Program-made: the position numbers and the translations under genes
Shown here: positions 43,442 to 51,107 of the stretch, in pieces
How the letters are laid out: each line of letters begins with the position of its first letter
How positions within the stretch are numbered: the stretch's first letter is position 1
From: Azospirillum soli
Lineage (GTDB): Bacteria > Pseudomonadota > Alphaproteobacteria > Azospirillales > Azospirillaceae
NCBI RefSeq assembly: GCF_017876165.1
Contig: NZ_JAGINQ010000029.1
Coordinates: forward strand, 1 to 64,000
Length of the DNA: 64,000 bases
Direction: 5' to 3'
The notes under the pieces: generated by a model
Databases searched by the model: none
The model's input: the letters and a program-made list of their open reading frames with translations, nothing else
What the model was told of the DNA's origin: nothing

Positions 43442-44451
43442 GCGAGATCGTCCTCGGTAAAGGGCATGCCCTCGGCCACGTCGCGGCGCAACGCCTTTCC
43501 AACCGTGCGGCCCGCGAGTGCGGGCGCAAGGCCCGTCCCCGGCCGCCGCACCACGATGTCGCCCGGTTCCAGGCGGTGGCCGGCGGGAAGATCCCGCGAT
43601 GCCGCCAGACTTTTGCGGACGGCGGCGCGGTTGCGCAGCTCCGCTTCGGCCGGCCTTTTGATGCCATCGCCCAGCGCCGCCTCGACAGTCCGAATCCCCC
43701 GCACCAAGGCAGCCAGAGCCTTGGGCTCCAGCGAGGCGGCGTGGTCCGGACCGGGCAGGCCGCAGTCCAGGGTCACATGTTTTTCGATCACCACCGCACC
43801 CAAGGCTACGGCCGCCAAGGCGCACTCGATCCCCAGCGTGTGGTCCGAAAAGCCGACCGGCACGCCGAAGGCCGATGCCATGCTTGCCATGGCGCGGAGA
43901 TTGGCGTCCTCGGGACGGGCCGGGTAATCCGTGGTGCATTGAAGGACGGTGAGGTCGCTCGTCCCCGCCCGCCGCACCGTGTTCACGGCCTCGGCAACCT
44001 CCTCCAGGTCGGCCATGCCGGTAGACAACAGCATGGGCAATCCGGTGCGCGCCAGATGCTCAAGAAACGGCAGGTTGACGACCTCGCCGGATGGGACCTT
44101 GATGCGCCGGATTCCAATGGACAGGAGGAAGTCGGCGCTTTCCTCATCGAACGGTGTCGAAAGGAACTCGATGCCCCGGTGGGCGCAGTGCGCCTGAAGG
44201 GCCAGATGCGCCTCCGCCGTCAGTTCCAGCCTGCGCAGCATGTCGCGTTGGCTTTCCGCACCGTCGGTTGTCGCCCGCTGGTAGTCGGCCTTGGGAGCGG
44301 ACCCGCTGGCCAGCCGATCCGCACGAAAGGTCTGGAACTTGACGATGTCGGCTCCGGCATCGGCTGCAACATCGACCAGCCGGTGCGCCAACTCCAGGTC
44401 GCCGTTGTGGTTCACGCCAGCTTCAGCGATGACAAGCACGAATGACGTCAC
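43438..44451 (-). CDS. legI: N,N'-diacetyllegionaminate synthase-type NeuB
   Basis: A 337-residue canonical NeuB family enzyme with TIM barrel and SAF/antifreeze-like tail. IAEAGVNHNGD, AGADIVKFQTF, KVPSGE, LSTGMA, GFSDHT and EKHVTLDCGLPGPDHAASLEP are all intact. It condenses PEP with the LegG product. Start codon is GTG at 44451, overlapping the legC stop (GTGA). Presence of LegB, LegC, LegG and a PtmE-like protein around it supports a legionaminic-type rather than pseudaminic product. Confidence 0.92.
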   Translation of the reverse strand: MTSFVLVIAEAGVNHNGDLELAHRLVDVAADAGADIVKFQTFRADRLASGSAPKADYQRATTDGAESQRDMLRRLELTAEAHLALQAHCAHRGIEFLSTPFDEESADFLLSIGIRRIKVPSGEVVNLPFLEHLARTGLPMLLSTGMADLEEVAEAVNTVRRAGTSDLTVLQCTTDYPARPEDANLRAMASMASAFGVPVGFSDHTLGIECALAAVALGAVVIEKHVTLDCGLPGPDHAASLEPKALAALVRGIRTVEAALGDGIKRPAEAELRNRAAVRKSLAASRDLPAGHRLEPGDIVVRRPGTGLAPALAGRTVGKALRRDVAEGMPFTEDDLA

Positions 44452-45680
44452 GGCATTTCCCCCAGGGCCTTTGCCGTCAGCAATTGCGGACTGCTTGGGA
44501 TGTTGACGATGCGCGGCCCCAGCCGCACCGCCTCAGGCACGCCGCGCGCCGCCATGGGGGCATTCCGATACATGTTCAACTGAGGCAGAAGTCTCCAACA
44601 GGGCCTGCACTGGAAGCCGCGGGCGTTCCCGAGTTCCAGCATCGCATCGCGGTCGGCAAGCTTCTCGAACAGCAGCGCGTTCAGCCAATAATTGCTGCGC
44701 GTGCCGGGTGGTTCATGCAAAAGGCTGACGCCGGCGATGCCGTCCAGGGCTTCGGCGTAGAGCTGGTGCAGATGCCGCTTGCGGCGGATGCGTTCGTCGA
44801 GCCCTTCGACCTGAGCCAGCCCCAATGCGGCGTTCAGGTTGGGAAGGCGATAGTTGAAGCCAACCTCGTCGTGGTCGAATTCCCACCCCGCCGAGACCCG
44901 AGCGGTCGTCGTGAGGTGCTTGAGGCGGGTGGCCAGTTCGCGGTCGGTGGTAACCACCATTCCGCCTCCGCCGCTGGTCACCGTCTTGTTGCCGTTGAAG
45001 CTGAATGTTGCGGCGCGCGCCAGGGTGCCACAGGGCTGCCCATGATGGACACTGCCCAGGGCCTCCGCCGCGTCCTCGATAAGGTCCAATCCATGACGGA
45101 CGCAGAGCGCGGCAAGGCGGTCCATGGCCGCCGGGCTGCCGAAGATGTGCACGGCGACCACGCCGGCGATCCTGGCGCCGGTTTCCTTATGGACGAGGCG
45201 ATTGCCTTCCGGACGGCAATCCTTTTCCAGGAAATCAGCCAGGGCGTCCGGGCAAAGCCCCAGGCTTTGGGGCTCGACATCGAGAAAGACGGGCTGCGCC
45301 CCGGCATGCGCGACGGCGTTGGCCGTAGCGACGAAGCTGATGGCGGGGCAAACAACGACGTCTCCCGGCCCGACCCCCAGCGCGTGCAGCAGCACATGAA
45401 GCGCACAGGTGCCATTCACCACGGCAATGGCGTGCGCGCCCGCGCACCGTCGCTCCATTTCCCGCTCGAAGCGCTCGACGTAGGGACCGGCCGTGGAAAC
45501 CCAGCCGCTATCAAGGCAATCAAGCACGTAGGAGTGCTCGTTCCCGTCGAAGGAGGGCTCATGCAACGCGATCGGCCCATCGTGACCGAGCCGCTCTCGC
45601 AGCACGCACTCCAACGCGGAGAGCACAGCCTCCACGCAGGTTCCTGCCGTCGCATCAAATGGCTGAAGTGAACGTGCCAT
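44448..45680 (-). CDS. legC: LegC-type PLP aminotransferase (DegT/DnrJ/EryC1)
   Basis: A 410-residue aminotransferase with an intact PLP lysine, Lys232, in FSFNGNKTVTSGGGG. PSFDGNEHSYVLDCLDSGWVS and NGTCALHVLLHALGVGPGDVVV are typical of LegC. It aminates C4 of the 4-keto intermediate made by LegB. Start ATG 45680 is preferred because the family begins just before this point; it overlaps the PtmE-like gene by 26 bp. The further upstream ATG 45743 would add 21 residues without family similarity. Confidence 0.88.
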   Translation of the reverse strand: MARSLQPFDATAGTCVEAVLSALECVLRERLGHDGPIALHEPSFDGNEHSYVLDCLDSGWVSTAGPYVERFEREMERRCAGAHAIAVVNGTCALHVLLHALGVGPGDVVVCPAISFVATANAVAHAGAQPVFLDVEPQSLGLCPDALADFLEKDCRPEGNRLVHKETGARIAGVVAVHIFGSPAAMDRLAALCVRHGLDLIEDAAEALGSVHHGQPCGTLARAATFSFNGNKTVTSGGGGMVVTTDRELATRLKHLTTTARVSAGWEFDHDEVGFNYRLPNLNAALGLAQVEGLDERIRRKRHLHQLYAEALDGIAGVSLLHEPPGTRSNYWLNALLFEKLADRDAMLELGNARGFQCRPCWRLLPQLNMYRNAPMAARGVPEAVRLGPRIVNIPSSPQLLTAKALGEMP

Positions 45681-46761
45681 CGCTGTAATCGCTGCAAGCT
45701 TGCCGATATTGATCGTGCGTGCCGATGTCGGCCCAATACTCATGGATGGGGAAGTGCCCGACGCGCACGCCCGCAGCCAGTTGCCGCGTGATGAGTTCGG
45801 GCATGTCGAGGCGTGTGCTCAACGCGATGCTGTCCAGGACTTGCGGAGACAACATGTATGCGCCGGTGCTGATCGTATAGCTGAAACGCGGCTTTTCCCG
45901 CAGGGCGATGACCCGGCCGTCGCCGACCTCCACGACCCCGAAAGGAATTTCGACGTCCTCGCGCCGGCTTGCCAGGGTGATCGAGTTTCCCTCGACGGCA
46001 TGATACCGGGCGAATTCGGCCAGCGACATGTTGGTCAGCAGGTCGGCATTCATGACAAGGAAGGAGTCCGACGGCCGCTCCGGCAACAGCCCCAGCGCCC
46101 CCGCCGTGCCCAGAGGTTGTTCTTCCAGGAGAAAGTCTACCGCATCGCGGTAATGCGGCACCTTTTCCACGGCGCTGATGATATCGACCGGGCGGTAGAA
46201 CAGGCTGATGTAAACGCGGTTGAATCCCTCGTTGAGGATCTGGTCCAGCACGATGAACAGAATCGAACGTCCACCGACCTCCAGAAGAGGCTTTGGCCGA
46301 TTGTTGGTAAGCGGACGCAACCGGCTGCCAAGGCCACCCGCCATCACGACGGCGACCCGATCCCTATGGGGCACCTCGCGGACGAACTCCTTGAGGAACC
46401 GGATTGCCGTGACTCGCCCCCGCGCATCGAGCAGGGGGAGGGCATGGCAACTTTTCCCCCGCATGATCCCAAGGATCTCGTCCTCGTCCAGCGTATCGGG
46501 CGCGGTGATCGGCGAACGGACCATGATCGAACCAATCGGTTCGTCAAAGGAGATGCGCCGCAAAATGGCCGAACGGATGTCGTAGTCGGTCACCACTCCA
46601 AGCAAGCGCTTGTCGGCATCGGTGACCAGCAGGATCTTCTCCGCCGTTCGCGTCATGGCGTCTATGGCCGCGAACAGCGCCATGTCCGCTCCGACGCAAA
46701 GGCTGGCGACCAGAGCGGAGTTATGGGGGGCGGAGTTGTAGGGGACGGTGCCGTGGATCAC
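45655..46761 (-). CDS. ptmE: CBS-domain nucleotidyltransferase (PtmE-like, probable GlcN-1-P guanylyltransferase)
   Basis: A 368-residue protein. Residues 1-125 are a CBS pair (VTDADKRLLGVVTDYDIRSAIL), and 137-368 a sugar-phosphate nucleotidyltransferase beginning AVVMAGGLGSRLRPLT with NRPKPLLEVGG and TGAYMLSP. In Campylobacter PtmE makes GDP-glucosamine for the GDP-linked legionaminic route. The start is GTG 46761 overlapping the legB stop (GTGA). The CBS domain is N-terminally short by a few residues, which may be a start-site uncertainty. Confidence 0.85.
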   Translation of the reverse strand: MIHGTVPYNSAPHNSALVASLCVGADMALFAAIDAMTRTAEKILLVTDADKRLLGVVTDYDIRSAILRRISFDEPIGSIMVRSPITAPDTLDEDEILGIMRGKSCHALPLLDARGRVTAIRFLKEFVREVPHRDRVAVVMAGGLGSRLRPLTNNRPKPLLEVGGRSILFIVLDQILNEGFNRVYISLFYRPVDIISAVEKVPHYRDAVDFLLEEQPLGTAGALGLLPERPSDSFLVMNADLLTNMSLAEFARYHAVEGNSITLASRREDVEIPFGVVEVGDGRVIALREKPRFSYTISTGAYMLSPQVLDSIALSTRLDMPELITRQLAAGVRVGHFPIHEYWADIGTHDQYRQACSDYSDGTFTSAI

Positions 46762-47765
46762 GTCACGTATCGGTCGGCCTGCCGCGCCAGCCCGCCCGCC
46801 TCCTTGACAAACCAGTTGACCGTTTCCCGCAACCCGCGGCGAAACCCGTTCAGTTCCCCATATTGCGGCACCCATCCTGTCGAGCGGCGAATGCGATCCG
46901 TATCGGCGTACAGCCGCTCCACTTCGCTCGCCGCTGGGCGGACACGCGCGCTCGTCGTTTCAATATTCACGTCCACGTTCATGACGTTGGCGATTTCACG
47001 GGCGACGTCGCCGATTGAGATCTCGAAGCCGCTGCCGGCGTTCACGACGTCGCCGACCGTATGCGGGCTTTCCGCGACGGCGGCGAACGCTGCGGCGGTG
47101 TCCGTCACGAACGTGAAGTCGCGCGTCGGATGCAGCGCGCCCAACCGGATGCTCCGGTGTCCGGCCATGATCTGCGAGATGATGGTTGGGATCACCGCGC
47201 GCGCCGACTGCCGTGGCCCGAATGTGTTGAACGGCCGGATGACGGACACGGCCAAGCCGGTGCTGCGGGCGTAGGCCAATGCCATTTGATCGGCCGCAAT
47301 CTTTGACGCGGCATAGGGCGACTGCGCATTGAGCGGATGCTCTTCCGTCATGGGGACGAACCGCGCGGTGCCGTAGACCTCACTCGTCGAGGTCTGCACG
47401 ACACGCTTCACGCCGCAAGCCCGCGCCGCCTGCAGGACGTTCAACGTCCCGGTCACGTTCGTGTCGATGTAAGACTGAGGTGCCTGATAGGAGTAAGGAA
47501 TGCCGATCAGCGCGGCCAAATGGAAAATGGTGTCGCAGTCGCGCACCGCCTCTGAAACGCAATTCAAATCGCGGACGTCGCCGAGCACACATTCGACGTT
47601 GCCGCGCACATCCGGGGCAAGCTCATCAAGCCATCCGAAGGAACCGCGCGAATTGTAATGGCAAAGCGCCCGAACCGTCCGTCCGGACCGGGCCAAATGC
47701 TCGACAAGGTGCGATCCGACGAAGCCGCCGGCTCCGGTTACAAGCACGGGCGCTTGAGCCGTCAT
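46758..47765 (-). CDS. legB: LegB-type NDP-GlcNAc 4,6-dehydratase
   Basis: A 335-residue extended SDR. VLVTGAGGFVGSHLVEHL, HLAALIGIPYSYQAPQSYIDTN, TSTSEVYGTARFVPM and YAASK (Tyr/Lys catalytic pair) are the LegB pattern. It forms the 4-keto-6-deoxy intermediate with retention at C5, the first dedicated step to legionaminic acid, and hands it to LegC. ATG 47765 overlaps the GHMP kinase stop (ATGA). Confidence 0.9.
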   Translation of the reverse strand: MTAQAPVLVTGAGGFVGSHLVEHLARSGRTVRALCHYNSRGSFGWLDELAPDVRGNVECVLGDVRDLNCVSEAVRDCDTIFHLAALIGIPYSYQAPQSYIDTNVTGTLNVLQAARACGVKRVVQTSTSEVYGTARFVPMTEEHPLNAQSPYAASKIAADQMALAYARSTGLAVSVIRPFNTFGPRQSARAVIPTIISQIMAGHRSIRLGALHPTRDFTFVTDTAAAFAAVAESPHTVGDVVNAGSGFEISIGDVAREIANVMNVDVNIETTSARVRPAASEVERLYADTDRIRRSTGWVPQYGELNGFRRGLRETVNWFVKEAGGLARQADRYVT

Positions 47766-48910
47766 TTCAGCTTCCATGCCGGACCCTGCTCCATCGGCGA
47801 AGCGGCCATACCATCTCGCCCCGAAAGCGCCTGCTCGCTTCCCCCCTCCTCACCGGACAAATCCACCCAATCGGCTGCGGAGAATTGGCGAAAGTCACGC
47901 CGCTGCAATGACTCGGGAAGGAAGGCGGGTTGGCTGTAGAAGATGATCTGCGATCCACTGCGGTCGAAGATGACGGGCACCTCTATCAGCTCATTCAAGG
48001 CCTTGCGAACGGCCGCCTGTCCACCCTCGGGCGTGAAGAACAGCATGAAACCGCCACCGCCAGCGCCAAGGAGCTTGCCTCCAATGGCGCCCGCGGCACG
48101 GGCGCGTGCGTAGATCTCGTCCACGAAGGGAGGTGCGACGGCAGAACTCAAGCTGCGCTTCAGCATCCAGGATTCGTGGAGCAAACGACCGAAATCATCG
48201 AGGTTTCCGTTGCCGGTGAGAATTGCCGTGCCCTCGTCCACAAAGCTCCGCAGGCCGGTCATCTCCTGCACTTTGTTGGGAATGGCCTTGATTTTCGAAT
48301 CCGCCACCGCCGAGGCATAACGGACAATTCCTGTGAAGAACAGCAGCAGCCGTCCTTCAAGCGCCTTCAGCCGATCCCGGCTGATGGGAAGCGGGACGAC
48401 GTTGAACGTTCCGTTTTGCTGAATGTCGATCCGGTTGAAGCCGCCGAACGCCGTCTGGATCTGATCCTGGACGCCGACGCTTTCACCAAGGAGTTCCTGC
48501 TCGACGAAGATTGCCTCCTCGGCCAGCCGTTCGCGCGTGACAAGGCGTTCTTGCAGTGAGTGCAGCACATGCAAGATGCCGACCGTGAACGCCGAACTGG
48601 AGCCGAGGCCGGAGCGCGCAGGCAAATCCCCCGCGTGATGGATCTCGATCCCTTTCGAAATGCCAAGAAATTCCAGCACGGCTCGCACGACGGGGTGGTT
48701 GATCTCCCCGTTGTTCATCACTTGTTCAATTTGCGACCACACGACCCGCGAACGATGTTCGAAGAAAGGGGGCAGAAACCGTCCGGTGATGTAGCAGTAA
48801 TGCTGGATCGACGTGGAAAGGACCGCGCCACCATGTTCCCGGAACCAGACCGGATAATCGGTCCCGCCTCCAAAAAAGGAAATTCGGTATGGTGTGCGGC
48901 TGATGATCAT
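47762..48910 (-). CDS. GHMP-family sugar kinase (D-glycero-D-manno-heptose-7-phosphate-kinase-like)
   Basis: A 382-residue GHMP kinase. RTPYRISFFGGGTDYPVWF at the N-terminus, the ATP loop DLPARSGLGSSSA (95-107) and the C-terminal KLLGAGGGGFMLFF are conserved; the overall pattern is that of HddA. AAGGACGGAAG precedes ATG 48910. No heptose isomerase or HddC is in the window, so it may instead phosphorylate another sugar (for example a hexosamine feeding PtmE). It is co-transcribed with legB. Confidence 0.82.
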   Translation of the reverse strand: MIISRTPYRISFFGGGTDYPVWFREHGGAVLSTSIQHYCYITGRFLPPFFEHRSRVVWSQIEQVMNNGEINHPVVRAVLEFLGISKGIEIHHAGDLPARSGLGSSSAFTVGILHVLHSLQERLVTRERLAEEAIFVEQELLGESVGVQDQIQTAFGGFNRIDIQQNGTFNVVPLPISRDRLKALEGRLLLFFTGIVRYASAVADSKIKAIPNKVQEMTGLRSFVDEGTAILTGNGNLDDFGRLLHESWMLKRSLSSAVAPPFVDEIYARARAAGAIGGKLLGAGGGGFMLFFTPEGGQAAVRKALNELIEVPVIFDRSGSQIIFYSQPAFLPESLQRRDFRQFSAADWVDLSGEEGGSEQALSGRDGMAASPMEQGPAWKLK

Positions 48911-49017
48911 CGGCTTCCGTCCTTGACTTGCCCCTCGGCGGGCCACCTGAAACACCTAGCAAGTTCCGCGCCAGACTCCGGGGCCACGTCAAGGACAGTG
49001 GCCCCAAAGCCGCCGCT

Positions 49018-50037
49018 TCAGCGGATCAGATGGCAACTGCCGTTGGTGGCCACTCGGTCGCGCCAATAATCAAGCAAGTCCCGCATGGTCTTTTCGAAGC
49101 TGATCTCCGGTTGCCACCCCGTGTGCTCCCGGAATCGGGTGGTGTCCGGCACTTGAAGATCAGCATCGATTGGGCGCAAGCGGCTCGGATCGACTTCCAC
49201 TTTGATGCGATCACGAGCGGGCGACATGCCGATGAGCGCGTCCAATATCTCTCCCACAGTACAGCTGTGGGTCCCGCCGATGTTGTACACGGAACCCGCG
49301 ATCGGATTGACCGTGACCAGCATATAATATGCACGCACGGCGTCGCGGACGTCGGCAATGGTGCGCAGGGACTTCAGATTGCCGACCTTCACGACCGGAT
49401 CGGCATGGCCGGCTTCGATGAGCGCGATCTGTTTGGCGAAGCTGGACTCCGCGAAGACATCGCCCCGTCGTGGCCCGGTGTGGGTGAACATGCGGGTGGT
49501 CAGCACCGTCATGCCGTAAGCCTCGGCAAAGAAGCGGCCGACCAAGTCCGTCCCGACCTTCGAAATCGCGTAGGGCGATGCCGGGTGGAACGTGCAATCT
49601 TCGTTGATCGGCAGCTTTTCCTTGGAAACCCGTCCAAAAACCTCCGACGACGAACAGACGTGCACGACGGCATTGGGCGCGTGATCGCGCAAGGCATTCA
49701 GCAACCTTTGCGTGCCGAGGATATTGACGTCCAGGGTATCTACCGGAGCGTGAAAGCTCGTTTTCGGAAAGCTCTGCGCCGCAAGGTGGAAGACATAGTC
49801 GGGCCGCGCTTCCTGTACCGCCCGCCTCAGGGATGCCTCATCCCGCAGGTCACCATCCACGAGCCTGACGCGGTCACCGCGGTTGATCCTTGGAATAAGC
49901 GACGCGATGTTGTCCAGAGGACTGCGCCAACGCGCAAGGCCAGCAATCTCCCAATCCGTTCGCTCAATCAGAAACTCGGCAAGGTGGGAACCAACCATGC
50001 CGGTTATTCCGGTAATCAACGCACATGGACGGGTCAT
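49018..50037 (-). CDS. GDP-mannose 4,6-dehydratase-like extended SDR
   Basis: A 339-residue extended SDR. ALITGITGMVGSHLAEFL, HLAAQSFPKTSFHAP, SSSEVFGRV and YAISK agree with the Gmd/GDP-6-deoxymannose group. Such an enzyme would supply GDP-4-keto-6-deoxymannose, the substrate expected by the ColD-like dehydratase at 12388-13668. It is the first gene of the 11-gene minus-strand block; 107 bp separate it from the GHMP kinase. ATG 50037 lacks a strong ribosome binding site; ATG 50052 is an alternative. Confidence 0.85.
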   Translation of the reverse strand: MTRPCALITGITGMVGSHLAEFLIERTDWEIAGLARWRSPLDNIASLIPRINRGDRVRLVDGDLRDEASLRRAVQEARPDYVFHLAAQSFPKTSFHAPVDTLDVNILGTQRLLNALRDHAPNAVVHVCSSSEVFGRVSKEKLPINEDCTFHPASPYAISKVGTDLVGRFFAEAYGMTVLTTRMFTHTGPRRGDVFAESSFAKQIALIEAGHADPVVKVGNLKSLRTIADVRDAVRAYYMLVTVNPIAGSVYNIGGTHSCTVGEILDALIGMSPARDRIKVEVDPSRLRPIDADLQVPDTTRFREHTGWQPEISFEKTMRDLLDYWRDRVATNGSCHLIR

Positions 50038-50344
50038 TGAAGCACTTTGCAAAGCGAGAGAAACGGGACGAGAGCAAGAACAAAAGGCCCCCGAGTGGCA
50101 CGCAACGATTAAACAGAGGAATATCTGTATTCACCTTGGAACACAACGATAAATCAATAGATTAACCCCGTGCCTCGACAGTTGCCTTAGAAAGCATATC
50201 GCACAACTCACCGAACAGCCATTACGGCCGCCAACCAATGGCAGCAGAAAATCACACCAACGGCATGAGCTTATTCATGAAAAATTGTTAACGCACAGCG
50301 GTTAACAATTCATGAATTCGGGTCTGATGGCAGACAGGGCCGAT
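50038..50344. other. 307-bp intergenic, A+T-rich region
   Basis: No gene is evident. It should hold the promoter of the minus-strand block starting at 50037 and the end of the upstream PPC-gene transcript. It includes the inverted repeat at 50274-50316. A TGGCACG at 50096-50102 resembles a sigma-54 -24 box but has no matching -12 element. Confidence 0.5.
50274..50316. repeat. nested inverted repeat
   Basis: AATTGTTAAC (50283-50292) and GTTAACAATT (50301-50310) form perfect 10-bp arms around an 8-base loop. TTCATGAA flanks the structure on both sides (50274-50281, 50309-50316). It is about 30-70 bp past the PPC gene stop. It could be a terminator stem without a T-run or an operator for the operon starting at 50037. 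Confidence 0.6.
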
Positions 50345-51046
50345 TCAAATGAACAGATTGAACGAACCCAGTAGCTTCTGCGTGCCGGTCTGCCCAGTGG
50401 GAATGGACTTCATACTGGCCGCCGCTTGGTTCAAACCATCGAGCATCGCCTGCTGTCCGGCCGACAACGCAAAGGGACTGTCGCCCTTCCGGGGCGCCTT
50501 GGCCACCGTGTCGTAGTCTTGGGTATAGCTGCCCATGCTGAATTGGATGGCGTAGTTTTTTGTCTCTTTCGCCGATTCGCCCTTATCGCGGCTGATGCGC
50601 ACGGAATAATCGCCGCGATCAAGCGTAAGCTCACCTTGCATCAGGCTTTTGAAATTATCGTAGGTCTTACCGGCCTTCTGGTCGCTGTCCGCAATGACCG
50701 TGCCGTGCTTGGACATCAACTGGACATGCACGCCCTTGTCGCCAATCTGCCCCATCGTCGCCTCACCCTTGCTGGTGACGCGGAATTTGTAAAAATCGAC
50801 GTTGTCATTCGCGTTCAGCGAGCCGATAACGTTGAGGCGAGTCGTGTTTTTGGCAAGGATGCCAATGTCGGTCGCGAACGCCCGGCTGTCGGAGGAGGAC
50901 TTGCGGACGTCCTTGCGGAATTCCTGGACGTTGGCGGCGGCGGCGGCCTGCGCCTCCCTTTCCGCTTTCACGCGTTCAATGGCAGAGTTGATGGACTTGT
51001 TAAGGTCCGAGACCATTTGGCTGACGCCGGCCATTCCGTCCGACAT
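50345..51046 (-). CDS. PPC-like beta-sandwich protein of unknown function
   Basis: A 233-residue protein. Residues 1-75 are helical and charged (MVSDLNKSINSAIERVKAEREAQAA). Residues 80-200 resemble bacterial pre-peptidase C-terminal (PPC) domains: IGSLNANDNVDFYKFRVTSKGE and a G-Y-V-I pattern. No N-terminal signal peptide. ATG 51046 follows AAGGAGA. It is encoded 61 bp after the duplicated TPR-glycosyltransferase and seems to end that transcription unit. I do not recognise a named homologue; a secreted or surface-associated partner of the octad-repeat protein is conceivable. Confidence 0.75.
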   Translation of the reverse strand: MSDGMAGVSQMVSDLNKSINSAIERVKAEREAQAAAAANVQEFRKDVRKSSSDSRAFATDIGILAKNTTRLNVIGSLNANDNVDFYKFRVTSKGEATMGQIGDKGVHVQLMSKHGTVIADSDQKAGKTYDNFKSLMQGELTLDRGDYSVRISRDKGESAKETKNYAIQFSMGSYTQDYDTVAKAPRKGDSPFALSAGQQAMLDGLNQAAASMKSIPTGQTGTQKLLGSFNLFI

Positions 51047-51107
51047 GGCACTCTCTCCTTCAAAGACGCGGAGCGACCTCCTCAACACTACGCTACGTCG
51101 AACACTG

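Noticed and set aside
50096..50102. Sigma-54 promoter
   Set aside because: TGGCACG matches a -24 box, but no GC-containing -12 element lies at the right spacing.
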